From Haladaptatus halobius (lineage in GTDB: Archaea > Halobacteriota > Halobacteria > Halobacteriales > Haladaptataceae), in contig NZ_CP085335.1 in NCBI RefSeq assembly GCF_020618475.1, forward strand, positions 1,364,001-1,428,000: 64,000 nucleotides of DNA, read 5' to 3'. The notes under the pieces were generated by a model. It searched no databases and was not told the origin of the DNA. It saw only the letters and a program-made list of their open reading frames with translations. Position numbers and translations under genes: made by a program. This document shows, piece by piece, positions 53,005 through 62,178 of this stretch; position 1 is the stretch's first letter, and each line of letters begins with the position of its first letter.

Positions 53005-54254
53005 ATGGATATCGGTTAGGACGACGCCAGACGCCGGGACGATGCCGATTCGCTCTCGCACCTGCGCGACCGATTCCGCGTTCCGGACGGCGAGCTGTAC
53101 ATGGACGGCAACTCGCTCGGAGCGTTTTCGGACGACGCAGGCCTGGCGCTGTCGCGCGCGGTAAAGGAGTGGCGCGAGTCGGGCATCCGGGGGCGGACGG
53201 ACGCGAACCCGGACTGGTTTCACTACGGGAAACGACTCGACGACCGACTCGCTCCCCTGCTGGGCGCGGAAGAGGATGAGGTCGTCGTTGCGAACTCCAC
53301 GACGGCGAACATCCACGCGCTTTTCTCGACGTTCTACGAGGGCGGCGAAGTGGCCGTCAACGAACTCGACTTCCCTACCGACCACTACGCCGTCCGGGCG
53401 CAGATGCGCCAGCGTGGTATCGATCCGGACGAACGACACGTCGTGATCGAGAGTCGGGACGGTCGAACGATCGAGGAAGACGACGTTATCGACGCGCTCT
53501 CCGAGGACACCGCGATTCTGTTCATGCCCTCGGTTCTCTACGGAGCGGCCAGTTGGTCGATGTGGAACGACTCGCTCGAGCGGCCCGCGCACACGACGCG
53601 CTGGCCGGATTCGACATCGCGCACTCGGTGGAGGTCGTGCCACACGACATCTCGGAGTGGGGCGTCGATTTCGCCGTCTGGTGTAGCTACAAGTGCCTGA
53701 ACGCCGGGCCGGGCGCGGTGGCGGGGCCGTACGTCAACGAGGGCCACTTCGGAACGACTCCCGGACTCGCCGGCTGGTGGGGTCACGACAAGGAGACGCA
53801 GTTCGAGATGGACGCGACGTTCACGCCCGCCGATGGCGCGGGCGCGTAGCAGGTCGGAACGATTCCGGTGTTCATCGCCGCACCGCTCTGGGGGTCGCTC
53901 GAACCGTTCGAGGAGGTGGGAATCGAAGCCGTGCGCGAGTAATCCCTCGACCTCACCGATTATCTCATTGGATTGGTGGACGAGATACCCGAGTGTCGCG
54001 TCGGGATGCCCCGAAATTCGGAACGACGCGGCGGTCACGTCGCCATCGAACATGAGGACGCGTATCGCATCGGCGAGGCACTGAAAGAGCGAGGCATCGT
54101 CGTGGACTTCCGACCGGCGAACGTAGTTCGAACGTGTCCGGCACCGCTGTACGTCGGATTTCATGACGTGTGGCGGGTCGACGAACAGTTGCACGAAATC
54201 GTCTCGACCCGAGCGTACGAATCGTTCGATTGTAATATCGGTGACGTGACGTAG
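53005..54254 (+). pseudogene. Kynureninase with three nonsense codons and a frameshift
   Basis: The reconstructed frame is a full PLP enzyme of the kynureninase family: YMDGNSLGAFSDDAG, DEVVVANSTTANIHALF, TDHYAVRAQMRQRG, DISEWGVDFAVWCSYKCLNA (PLP-Lys) and PGLAGWWGHDKETQF. Lesions are TAG at 53017-53019 (codon 5), a frameshift between 53527 and 53553, TAG at 53847-53849 (GAGA*QVGTIP, where Trp or Tyr is usual), and TAA at 53940-53942 (VRE*SLDLT). Kynurenine or tryptophan degradation by this copy should be lost. Confidence 0.9.
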
Positions 54255-54293
54255 CCATAGCACGTATGTATTTAGGACGGCTTTTCTGTTCGC

Positions 54294-54959
54294 ATGAGTA
54301 CGATTGCGGAGATCGAACTTCCGGCGCAGGAGTTCGCACTCCGAACGACGTTGGAGCAGGTTCCGAACGCCGAATTCGACGTAGTTCGCGTCGCCGCCCA
54401 CGACACGAAACAGGTTCTCCCCTACATCTGGGCGACCGCGGACGACTTCGACGCGTTGGACGACGCCCTTGGTGACGACCCGAGCGTCAATGAACTGACC
54501 CTACTCGAAGACCTCGGTGACGAACGCCTCTACCGGATGCAGTGGGTGGAGCAGATTCGCGTCGTCATCCACATCCTCGTCGAAGAGAAAGCGACGATAC
54601 TGAACCTTCACGGAAAAGATAGCCGCTGGCGGCTTCGAATCCTCTTTCCGAATCGTGACTCGCTGTCCGCAACCTACGATTTCTGCGAGGAGTCGGGACT
54701 CTCGCTCAACGTGCGAAACATCTACGAGATGAGCGAGACGCGCCACGGCCTCTTCGGTCTGACCGAAGACCAACACGAGACGCTGTTGATGGCGCTGGAG
54801 TCGGGGTACTATGACATTCCGCGGGAATCGACGGCGGACGACCTCGCCGACAGTTTAGATATCTCTCATCAGGCGGTTTCGGAGCGACTTCGACGCGGCC
54901 ATCGGAGTCTCGTCAAGAACGCTCTCGCGGTCAACCCCGGGGACGGTCGCCCTCGTTAA
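54294..54959 (+). CDS. HTH-10 (bacterio-opsin activator type) regulator
   Basis: 221 residues. The N-terminal sensing/BAT-like domain (EIELPAQEFALRTTLEQVPN, VLPYIWATADDFDAL) is followed by the HTH_10 domain (LTEDQHETLLMALESGYYDI, TADDLADSLDISHQAVSERL, RRGHRSLVKNAL). It is intact next to the decayed kynureninase gene that may have been its target. The ligand is unknown. Stop overlaps the stop of the convergent small zinc-ribbon gene. Confidence 0.92.
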   Translation: MSTIAEIELPAQEFALRTTLEQVPNAEFDVVRVAAHDTKQVLPYIWATADDFDALDDALGDDPSVNELTLLEDLGDERLYRMQWVEQIRVVIHILVEEKATILNLHGKDSRWRLRILFPNRDSLSATYDFCEESGLSLNVRNIYEMSETRHGLFGLTEDQHETLLMALESGYYDIPRESTADDLADSLDISHQAVSERLRRGHRSLVKNALAVNPGDGRPR

Positions 54960-55150
54960 GCGTCGTTCATTCTCTGACTGATGCGCTCACCGCACGTAAC
55001 GCAGGTGCTGACGCGGTAGGGTTCGCGTGAAAACGCGCTGGTGTTCGCGCGTTCGTTCTCGGTTCGAATCTCGATGGAGACGCGGTGGGTCGTCTCCCGC
55101 GAACAGTTCTCGCAGTGTTCGACGACACCCTCTGCCTGCGGCGATGTCAT
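54956..55150 (-). CDS. Small zinc beta-ribbon protein
   Basis: 64 residues with CENC (13-16) and CVTC (50-53) pairs, the typical two-knuckle zinc ribbon: HCENCSRETTHRVSIEIR and YRVSTCVTCGERIS. It is one of many small haloarchaeal zinc ribbon proteins of unknown role. Its ATG at 55150 overlaps the TGA of the acidic protein gene upstream (ATGA), so both are probably made from one transcript. Confidence 0.85.
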   Translation of the reverse strand: MTSPQAEGVVEHCENCSRETTHRVSIEIRTENERANTSAFSREPYRVSTCVTCGERISQRMNDA

Positions 55151-55398
55151 AGTTCCGCCTCCTCGGAACACATTCCCTCGGGGCCGACGACGCGTTCGAG
55201 CAAGAGGAGCTCGAAGTCGTTCATCGACTCGCCCGTCTCGTGCTGCGGCGTTCCGTACATCCGTTCGTCCGGTTCGGGCTCGTCGGTGACCTCGTGCTGT
55301 GGCTCCCCGTACCGTCGACGCTCGTACTCCGGACGCATTTCGTCCTCGTCCTCTAGATACTCCTCGTCCGGCTGTCGTTCCGGATGTGGTGTCGTCAT
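55147..55398 (-). CDS. Small acidic haloarchaeal protein with repeated YGxPQHE motif
   Basis: 83 residues, strongly acidic. RRRYGEPQHEVTDEPEPDE and ERMYGTPQHETGESMND share YG-E/T-PQHE twice, so the protein may have a repeated short binding motif. C-terminal helix FELLLLERVVGPEG. No family known. Coupled by an ATGA overlap to the zinc-ribbon gene. Confidence 0.7.
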   Translation of the reverse strand: MTTPHPERQPDEEYLEDEDEMRPEYERRRYGEPQHEVTDEPEPDERMYGTPQHETGESMNDFELLLLERVVGPEGMCSEEAEL

Positions 55399-55476
55399 GG
55401 CTGTTTTTCCCTATCAGGAAATGTGTATCCGCGGGCAGGAACCACGTGCCTGCGACCGCAAGTGAGTAAAAAGGGG

Positions 55477-56941
55477 TTAGTTCCCGCCGAACACGGAGCC
55501 GAGTTGGTCGCGCCACTCGCGGAACTCGGTCAGTTCGCTCTCGATATCATCGAGGTCGGAGCACAGGGTGTCGAGTTCATCGTCCAATCGCGTCTCCGTC
55601 GCGGACACCGAGTTCGAGAGGTCGACGGCGTCGTCCGACAACTTCTCCAGTTCGCCTTCGAGCGATTGCATGTCGTCCAAGTCGTCCCGAATGTCTTCGA
55701 CTTCGTCGTCCAGTGCGGTGGCTTCCACCGTGTTCGTGGCGACGAGGTTTTCCAGGTCGAGTTGCGACCGGAGGTAGTCCACGTCGGTGCCGAACTCGCC
55801 GAGTTCGTCGAGTTCCGTTTCGAGCTCGGAGAGGTCACCTTCGAGATTGGCGACCCGCGTGAGCCAGTGCACATTCGTCTTTCGTGCTCTCGATATCGTC
55901 GTTCATCGCACCGAGTTCGCCGCGGACGGCTTCGACCTCGTTCTCGACCTCCTCGATGATGGACTGGGCCGTCCCGTTGTCGTCGATGAATTCCTCGAGC
56001 GCTTCGGTGTACGCCGCGAGGTCGTCCACCCGCGATTGGAGGTGTCGGATGCGGACGTTCGTGCTCTCCGGCGTGTCGAGGTCGAGTTCCCGCTGGATGA
56101 GCGTGAGATCGGCGTCGTTCACCTCTCCCGCGCGTATCTCGTCTGCGAGCGCGGCGGCGACGCACCGGGTCGCGGCGGCGATGCGGTCCACCCGTCGTTC
56201 TCGACACCGTCGTTCGCGGGGGGTTCGAGGACACCGCCGGACTCGTCCCGTCCCTCGTCCGCGACCTCTCCTTCGAACTCCGACGAAACGTCGTCGGCCG
56301 AATCGGTGAGCACGTCGTCGGACGATTCGTCGAAGGAATCGTCCGCAAACGACCCGTCCTCTTCGGTGAGAGGGTCGTCGGTCGCCTCCGCGAGCGGGTC
56401 ACCGCCCATATCGACGAGGGGGCCGGGCGCGTCTTCCGCGTCGTCATCCAACCCCGGGAGGCCGCTGTCGCCCGCGATAACGTCGCGGACGACCTGACTG
56501 CTGTCTTCGGAGACGATGTCGGTGATGGTCTGCTCTTCCATTGGCTTTTCCGTCTCATCCTCCGCGTCGGCACTGACCGGCGCAATCTCTTCGAGCTCGG
56601 GTTCGCTCAGGAACAGTTCCGCGTCCTGCCAGTCCGAGAGGGGAATCCCGTAGACGGCCGTCAACGCTTCGCCGGGTTCGAGCGAACGCTCGAACTGGAC
56701 GCAGTGGTCTTTGTACGCCGTCCAGTTTTCGTTCTCGTACTCGGGGTGGAAGCCGACGTTATCCATCGGGAAATCATTCGGAATTCGGTCGGTGATTCAA
56801 ACCGTGACTTCATCGTCGCGGTCGGAACGGAGTTCGAATTGGATCGCCGGAACCGCGAACTCCTCGCCGTCGAACGATGTTTCGACCGTGACGCCGCTTT
56901 CGGTGTGATATCGTTTCGTTTCCGTCGCTGAAATCACTCAT
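55477..56941 (-). pseudogene. Acidic coiled-coil protein, multiply frameshifted
   Basis: Pieces of one protein lie in different frames: start at 56941 (MSDFSDGNETIS); a shift to HTESGVTVETSFDGEEFAVP; TGA at 56797-56799 within EVTV*ITDRIPNDFP, where CGA (R) fits; ITDRIPNDFPMDNVGFHPEY to about residue 230; then a shift near 56190 to RIAAATRCVAAALADEIRAG and a long coiled coil; and a final shift near 55870 to NLEGDLSELETELDELGEF, ending at 55477. The acidic linker and coiled coil (IEEVENEVEAVRGELG) look like a haloarchaeal structural or signalling protein. Four lesions make it dead. Confidence 0.8.
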
Positions 56942-57027
56942 ACAGATTACATTTGGAGGATATATAAAACATGCGTCGAGGTGTCACCTCAGCCGAACGT
57001 CTTTCCCCGCCTCGCTTTGACGGGAAA

Positions 57028-57732
57028 CTACCGCTCGTCGCGATCGTCTTTCGTCCCGTCTCGCTCCTCGTCCGAACTATCGTCCACTTTGATGCTGACG
57101 GGTTCCGTCGTGGACGCTTCGTCGTTCAGGTGACTATCGAGGTTGAACACCGTGTTGAGTTCCTGCTGTACTTGGTCGACGATGCCGCCGACGAGTTCGC
57201 TCGGCGCGATCGCAGTGTACTCGTAGGGGTTGTTCCCGGCACCGGCGCTCTCGCGTTTCTCGCGGACGACTTTCTCCTCTTCGTGGAGTTCGGCGAGCGA
57301 CTCGCGCACGGTGCTCGGGTAGAGACCCGTCCCCTCCGCTATCTCTTCGCTCGTACTTCCCGGATGTTTGCGGAGGTATACGTAGATTCTCGCGCGCGTC
57401 TCCGTGTCGAGCACCCACGATAGCAAGTCGACGATGCCTTGGTCGAACCCCTCGACCGCTCTATCCGCCTCCTCTTCGAGTCGTTTTCGTCCCCGCGAGA
57501 GACGTTCCTTGCCAGACTCTTCGATGGAGATGTCTTCTTCGACGACCGTCTTCTCCTCGCCAGAGTCCTCGACGGTGACGCGCTCGGTTACGGTCGATTC
57601 GTCCTCGGCGGTCAGTTCTTCTTCCACCTCCACTCCCTCGTCCACGTCCTCTATCTCGGCTTCTTCGACGGTGTCGTCCTCGACCGACACGTCTTCCTCA
57701 CGGTTTTTGTCGTTCGTGTCTTCCCCGGACAT
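57028..57732 (-). CDS. Winged-helix regulator with acidic N-terminus
   Basis: 234 residues from MSGEDTNDKNREEDVSVEDD. The first 85 residues are almost all Asp/Glu/Val/Thr. The DNA-binding part (110-185) is a winged helix (GIVDLLSWVLDTETRARIYV, SEEIAEGTGLYPSTVRESL, LHEEEKVVREKRESAG), and the C-terminus is acidic again. It resembles haloarchaeal TrmB/ArsR-like regulators. Upstream, AAAAAGTTGCC near the gshA gene may be part of its promoter. Confidence 0.82.
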   Translation of the reverse strand: MSGEDTNDKNREEDVSVEDDTVEEAEIEDVDEGVEVEEELTAEDESTVTERVTVEDSGEEKTVVEEDISIEESGKERLSRGRKRLEEEADRAVEGFDQGIVDLLSWVLDTETRARIYVYLRKHPGSTSEEIAEGTGLYPSTVRESLAELHEEEKVVREKRESAGAGNNPYEYTAIAPSELVGGIVDQVQQELNTVFNLDSHLNDEASTTEPVSIKVDDSSDEERDGTKDDRDER

Positions 57733-57778
57733 TGTCGTTCCCGAGAGGACAAAAGCCACTGTCGCGTAAAAAAGTTGC

Positions 57779-58849
57779 CTACAGCAGGAGCGACTGGCAG
57801 AGGGCTTCGAAGCCGTCTTCGTCGCGGATGCGTCGCTGGCGCTCCGCACCGCTCTCGCAGTCGAAGACGTCGCGGATTCTGGAGATTCCGAGTCGGTCGC
57901 ACTCGCGTTCGACCGCGTCCGCGAGCGAGATTTCGCCGTCGCAGTCGCGGCGGATGAACGAGGCGTCGTGTCCGTGGCGCATCGCGCGCCACTTATTTTC
58001 GTCCAGCAGTTCCCTACGGTGGCAGTAGCCACTTTCGCCGTCTTCGTAGCGCTCCACGAGGTCGAGGACGAGTGCGTGGGCGTATTCGACGAACGCCAGC
58101 ACGTACTCCGGGTCGGCCTGGCCGTCCGGCGTCCGAATTTCGACCGTCCCGTGCTCGGAGTGGGGGCGCACGTCGTACCAGAGCTCCCCTCGGTCGTTTA
58201 TCGAGCCGCTCTCCACCATCATCTCTTCGAACCGCGCGAACGTCTCGAAATCCTCAAAGTCGGTGGGCATCCCGGTGTTCGGCAGTCCCTCGAATATCTT
58301 GGCGCGGGCGGACTCCAAGCCGGTGTCGTAGCCGTTCCAGTACGGGGAGTTCGCCGAGAGCGCAAGCATGACGGGAAGATACCAGCGAGCCTCGTTCGCC
58401 ACCCAGACCGCGGCGTCCGCGTCGTCCACCCCGACGTGAACGTGAAGGCCGGCGGTGGTGTTGCGGTGCTGCGGGTACTGGATGCGGTCGAGCTGTGCCC
58501 GATAGCGCGACTTCTCGGCGTGTTCCAGTTCCCGCCACTTCGCGCCAGGGTGGAGACCCGCCGCCGCGATACCAAATCCGTTGCCGCGCGCGTGTTCGAC
58601 CAGCGCCTCGCGGACTGCACGCACCTGCTCGTCCACGTTCGACAGGGTTGCTTTCGGCGTCTGGGTTTCGATGACGCATTTGAATAGTTCGTGGTCGAGT
58701 CGGCCTTCGAGGATATCCGGTGGGTCGGTTTCGTAGACGAGTTCGTCGGTGCCCGCGGTCGGGACGCCGCGCTCGTCGACGACGTAGAACTCCTCTTCGA
58801 CGCCGAGCGTTCCTCGCTCCGTGAAATTCTCGGCCGAACCCAGATCCAT
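57779..58849 (-). CDS. gshA: Glutamate-cysteine ligase (GshA)
   Basis: 356 residues. GCS2-type landmarks: [17 protein letters not shown] (GVEEEF motif), [33 protein letters not shown] and [19 protein letters not shown]. It makes gamma-glutamylcysteine, the main low-molecular-weight thiol of haloarchaea; the function was shown for the Haloferax homologue. The gene lies 47 bases beyond the winged-helix regulator's start and looks independently expressed. Confidence 0.93.
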   Translation of the reverse strand: MDLGSAENFTERGTLGVEEEFYVVDERGVPTAGTDELVYETDPPDILEGRLDHELFKCVIETQTPKATLSNVDEQVRAVREALVEHARGNGFGIAAAGLHPGAKWRELEHAEKSRYRAQLDRIQYPQHRNTTAGLHVHVGVDDADAAVWVANEARWYLPVMLALSANSPYWNGYDTGLESARAKIFEGLPNTGMPTDFEDFETFARFEEMMVESGSINDRGELWYDVRPHSEHGTVEIRTPDGQADPEYVLAFVEYAHALVLDLVERYEDGESGYCHRRELLDENKWRAMRHGHDASFIRRDCDGEISLADAVERECDRLGISRIRDVFDCESGAERQRRIRDEDGFEALCQSLLL

Positions 58850-58900
58850 TTTCTGGGAGTTAGCAATCGGGCGGGTAAATACTTCCGGAGACGGTCATCG

Positions 58901-59551
58901 CTACCGGGGAACCGCGACGACGGCGAGATGATCGGCGTGGAACGGTTCGAGCCGTCGCGTTTCGAGTACTTCGTACTCCTCGCGGAGGGACTCCAGCGCG
59001 CGGTCGAACACGTCCCCGGGGTCGATCGCCACGTCCTCGCTTCTAGCCTTGACGGCGAGGAGAAGGTGTCCGTCGTTGCGGAGGAACCGGCGGTTCTCGC
59101 AGGCTACGCGCGCCTGCCCGCGGGTGGCTACGTCCTGCACGACGACGTCGAGGTTCGACTCGACGACGTGCGCGTAGGTCGACGGCTTGCGAGCGTCGGC
59201 GAGGAGCGGAAAGAGGTTATCGCGCGCTTCCGCCACGTCGAGCAGGTCGCGGGTCGGGCGGGGCGCGAACTCGACCGCGTAGGTCGCGCCCGAGAAATCC
59301 GCGACGTGGCTCACGGTCGTCCCGCTCGCCGCGCCGAGGTAGAGCACTTTTTCGCCGCCGCTGAGCCCGGTATCCATTCCGTGCTCCAGCATCGCGGCGA
59401 GCTTGGAGCGCCGGGCGTCCCAACACCGCCACTCGCCGTCGGTCGGCTCACCGTAAGCGGGCGTCCCTCGCGTCGCCAGTCGGCCCTCACCGTCGAACAT
59501 CCGCCGCTCGACGCCATCGGGGAGGCTCGTTCCGCCGTCGAAACGGTTCAC
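58901..59551 (-). CDS. flpA: Fibrillarin-like rRNA/tRNA 2'-O-methyltransferase
   Basis: 216 residues. Fibrillarin motifs: KVLYLGAASGTTVSHVADF (SAM binding), YAVEFAPRPTRDLLDVAE, NLFPLLADARKPSTY and LLLAVKARSEDVAIDP. With Nop5, L7Ae and C/D guide RNAs it methylates rRNA and tRNA ribose. Its ATG overlaps the nop5 stop (ATGA), the usual archaeal nop5-flpA operon. Confidence 0.95.
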   Translation of the reverse strand: MNRFDGGTSLPDGVERRMFDGEGRLATRGTPAYGEPTDGEWRCWDARRSKLAAMLEHGMDTGLSGGEKVLYLGAASGTTVSHVADFSGATYAVEFAPRPTRDLLDVAEARDNLFPLLADARKPSTYAHVVESNLDVVVQDVATRGQARVACENRRFLRNDGHLLLAVKARSEDVAIDPGDVFDRALESLREEYEVLETRRLEPFHADHLAVVAVPR

Positions 59552-60396
59552 TTATCGTCACCCCGCGACCGGATCGCCGCCATCCGACGGTCGAGTTCCT
59601 CCTTCAACTCAGGTTTGCGCTCGCCGGAGTAGTGGTCGATGCGCGCGGCGATGACGAGTTTGCCAGAGAGCGTGCGGGCCGCGGAGCCACGTTGCTCGGG
59701 CGCGGTTCCGCGAACGTACTCGTGGGTGTAGATGACGCCGTGTTTCGGCGAGGACGCCCGTCCCCGGAGGTGAGCGAACAGAGCGTTTTCCGCGCCGAGC
59801 ACCTGTACCGTCCCGCCAGGCATCTTCGCCAGCGATTCGAGTCCGCCCGCCAAGGCGACCAGTCGCGCGGCGAGCACCGGCCCGGCGAGGTCGGCGAGGT
59901 TCGGCGCGACCGCGGGGGCTTGTCGCTCCACGAACGAGCGGAGGTCATCGCGCTCGTCCGCGAGGTCAGCGACGCGTCGGGCGAGCGCGACGAGGCGTTC
60001 TTCGACCGGCGATTCGGGCTCCCGTTCGGCGAGTTCTCGGGCGTACTCGATTCCGGTTCCGGCGTCCGCGAACAGCGTCCCGGCCCACTCGGCGACGCGC
60101 TCGGCGAGTTCGTTCGCCTCCGACTCGCAGTCGTCCATGGCTCGAACGGCGTGGACGAGTTGGCGGTCGTCGGCCCGTTCGCGCTCCGTCACCGCGTCGC
60201 GGGTCGCCCGGATACTGGCCGCCCGGAGCTTCGCGTAGTAGTTGGATTCGTCCGCGGCAAAGCCGGATTCGACGGCTCGCACGGGCCAGTCCGCCGGGGC
60301 GTCGACGCTCCCCTCGCGGATGGCCCGTGCGCCAGCCTCTGCGTCGTCCGGCTCGACGCCCGCGAACCACCCCTCCTCGGCGTCCGATTCGGTCAT
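59548..60396 (-). CDS. NOP5/NOP56-family C/D RNP core protein
   Basis: 282 residues from MTESDAEEGWFAGVEPDDAE. The coiled-coil domain (80-150) and Nop domain (PAVAPNLADLAGPVLAARLV, LAKMPGGTVQVLGAENALFAH, HGVIYTHEYVR) are in place, ending KPELKEELDRRMAAIRS. It bridges fibrillarin and L7Ae on C/D guide RNAs. The N-terminal domain is shorter than in eukaryotic Nop56, as usual for archaea. First gene of the operon. Confidence 0.95.
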   Translation of the reverse strand: MTESDAEEGWFAGVEPDDAEAGARAIREGSVDAPADWPVRAVESGFAADESNYYAKLRAASIRATRDAVTERERADDRQLVHAVRAMDDCESEANELAERVAEWAGTLFADAGTGIEYARELAEREPESPVEERLVALARRVADLADERDDLRSFVERQAPAVAPNLADLAGPVLAARLVALAGGLESLAKMPGGTVQVLGAENALFAHLRGRASSPKHGVIYTHEYVRGTAPEQRGSAARTLSGKLVIAARIDHYSGERKPELKEELDRRMAAIRSRGDDK

Positions 60397-60592
60397 GGTC
60401 GTGGGTTGTGCGGCTTCTCGTTTAAACCTACGTCTACCTCGTCCCGGGCGAGTTTCGTATCGGAGGCGAAGCGAGCGTGAAATTTGGAAAACAACTCGAC
60501 CCTGTCTCCTAGAATCGAACAGCTCACACCCCTCATCCAACCCTTCCTGTGGTGATGACAGTCGTTAAGACCCGTCCCCAGAGTTGGCTCCT

Positions 60593-61363
60593 ATGGCCGG
60601 TTTCTACGCGCATCCGAACTACTACGAAATCGCCTTCGATTTCCGCGACGTGGCGGCTGAAGTGGACTTCTTCGAGGCCTGCATCGACCGATTCGGCGAG
60701 GGTGCGGGCGATGCTGACTCCGTGCTCGAAATCGCGTGCGGCCCGTCCCCCTACCTCCTCGAATTCGACGCTCGCGGATACGGGTACGCGGGCCTCGACA
60801 ACTCCTCGGAGATGATCTCGCACTCCATCGAGAAGGCGCGCGAGCACGACATCGAGGCGACCTTCCTCCGGCGGGATATGGCCGACTTTTTCCTCCCTCA
60901 GCGCGTCGATTTCGCCTTCTGCGCGCTGAGTTCGTTGTACCTCGATTCGAACGACGCGCTCCGGTCGCACCTCGAATCGGTCGCTGAATCGCTGACGCCG
61001 GGGTCGCTCTACTGTATCGACGGCTCCATCGACTTTTACGGCGGTATGTCCTCGGAAAGCGAGTGGGAGGCGATGCGCGGCGACACGACGGTTCGCTTCA
61101 GTATCGACCGCGAACCGGTGAACCCGGCCGAGCAGTTGGCGCGACAGACCCTCACGACGCGGGTCGAAACACCCGACGGGACGCGCCGATTCCGCGAAGA
61201 GCATACAATCAAGACATTCGCACCCCAAGAGTTTCGAATGCTCGCCGAAGAATCCGAGTTCGAGCACGTCGGTTGGTTCGACAGCTTCGACCTCTCAGAA
61301 CCGGTCGAGGAGTGCGAACCGGGAACGCTCCACCGCCCCGTGACGGTACTCAGGAGGCGATGA
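60593..61363 (+). CDS. Class I SAM-dependent methyltransferase
   Basis: 256 residues from ATG 60593 (MAGFYAHPNYYEIAFDF). SAM motif I is SVLEIACGPSPYLLEFDARG, then YGYAGLDNSSEMISHSIEKA and FAFCALSSLYLD at motif IV. The substrate is unknown. Its TGA overlaps the ATG of the MGMT-like gene, so the two form an operon, perhaps a repair- or small-molecule-methyl-related pair. Confidence 0.88.
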   Translation: MAGFYAHPNYYEIAFDFRDVAAEVDFFEACIDRFGEGAGDADSVLEIACGPSPYLLEFDARGYGYAGLDNSSEMISHSIEKAREHDIEATFLRRDMADFFLPQRVDFAFCALSSLYLDSNDALRSHLESVAESLTPGSLYCIDGSIDFYGGMSSESEWEAMRGDTTVRFSIDREPVNPAEQLARQTLTTRVETPDGTRRFREEHTIKTFAPQEFRMLAEESEFEHVGWFDSFDLSEPVEECEPGTLHRPVTVLRRR

Positions 61364-61752
61364 TGTTCGTCTCGCTCTGGGAGTGGCAGTCCGAACTGGA
61401 CGGATCGCTCGTCGCCGCCTCACCCGACGAAATCCGCCGGCAGGTGTGCGAGTACGCCGACGGTGATCGCCGGGAGTTCGACCTCGACGTTTCGTACCCC
61501 GACACCTTCACCGGGCGGGTCATGGCCGCGATGGCGGAGATTCCGCGCGGCGAGACGCGAACCTACGGCGACCTCGCCGACGCGCTCGACACGGCCCCCG
61601 TCGCCGTCGGGCAGGCCTGCGGGCGCAACCCCGTGCCCATCGTCGTCCCTTGCCACCGCGTCGTCTCGGCGGACGGTCTCGGCGGCTACTCCAGTGGTGG
61701 GAACGACCGACTGGGACTCAAAAAACGGCTGCTCGATCTCGAATCGCGGTGA
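61360..61752 (+). CDS. MGMT-like DNA base alkyltransferase
   Basis: About 130 residues. FTGRVMAAMAEIPRGETRTYG, ACGRNPVPIVVPCHRVV and LGGYSSGGNDRLGLKKRLL fit the C-terminal domain of O6-alkylguanine alkyltransferase, with the acceptor Cys in PCHRV intact. The N-terminal domain is short, like archaeal and Atl-type proteins, but PCHR rather than PWHR argues for a true alkyltransferase. ATG at 61360 (or 61363) overlaps the previous TGA. Confidence 0.9.
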   Translation: MMFVSLWEWQSELDGSLVAASPDEIRRQVCEYADGDRREFDLDVSYPDTFTGRVMAAMAEIPRGETRTYGDLADALDTAPVAVGQACGRNPVPIVVPCHRVVSADGLGGYSSGGNDRLGLKKRLLDLESR

Positions 61753-61971
61753 TCACTCGTCCGGGGCGACGCGCATCACTCGGCCCGTCACGCCCGAATC
61801 CAGTTGGACTTTCACGCCGCCCGGTTCCGTTCGCTGTCCCTCTTCCGAGAGAATTTTGGCGATTTCGCCCCGAAGCGGTTGGGCGTCGTCCGAGTTCTCC
61901 GCGTTCGTCTGCTCGATCTCGACGGTCATCCCTCGGCGCAGTTCCTCTCGTGTCGGTCGATTAGCAGACAT
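61753..61971 (-). CDS. YwbE/DUF2196 family protein
   Basis: 72 residues: RPTREELRRGMTVEIEQTNA, QPLRGEIAKILSEEGQRTEP and GGVKVQLDSGVTGRVMRV match the YwbE family of small beta-barrel-like proteins, whose role is unknown. It is convergent with the MGMT gene with no gap (stop at 61753 directly after TGA 61752). Confidence 0.88.
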   Translation of the reverse strand: MSANRPTREELRRGMTVEIEQTNAENSDDAQPLRGEIAKILSEEGQRTEPGGVKVQLDSGVTGRVMRVAPDE

Positions 61972-62010
61972 ACGTCGGGGTACGCCCTTCGAACCAAAGA
62001 GCGTGATGGC

Positions 62011-62178
62011 CTACTCGAACTTCTCGAACGGCTGTTCGCAGGCGTTACAGAAGTGCATCGACCGGCAGAGTGACGGCCCTTTCGGGTGCTCGCGCTCGGT
62101 GTCCGTCGAACCGCAGTAGGGACACTCCGCGCCCGCGTCCTCGCCGCTCGTCGTCACGCTCGGGTCGAGTCGTTTCAT
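62011..62178 (-). CDS. Separate zinc-ribbon part of PaaD
   Basis: 55 residues: CPYCGSTDTEREHPKGPSLC and FCNACEQPFEKF form a two-CxxC ribbon (C19, C22, C44, C47, with C38 extra). Bacterial PaaD has this module as its C-terminal domain. Here it is a separate ORF whose ATG overlaps the TGA of the MIP18-like PaaD gene (ATGA). It should act with PaaD in assembling the phenylacetyl-CoA epoxidase. Confidence 0.88.
   Translation of the reverse strand: MKRLDPSVTTSGEDAGAECPYCGSTDTEREHPKGPSLCRSMHFCNACEQPFEKFE

Noticed and set aside
2893..54254. Genetic recoding of TAG (pyrrolysine) or TGA (selenocysteine)
   Set aside because: TAG and TGA are used as normal final stops in intact genes here, several affected genes also have frameshifts or deletions, and no pyl or sec genes are seen in the window.
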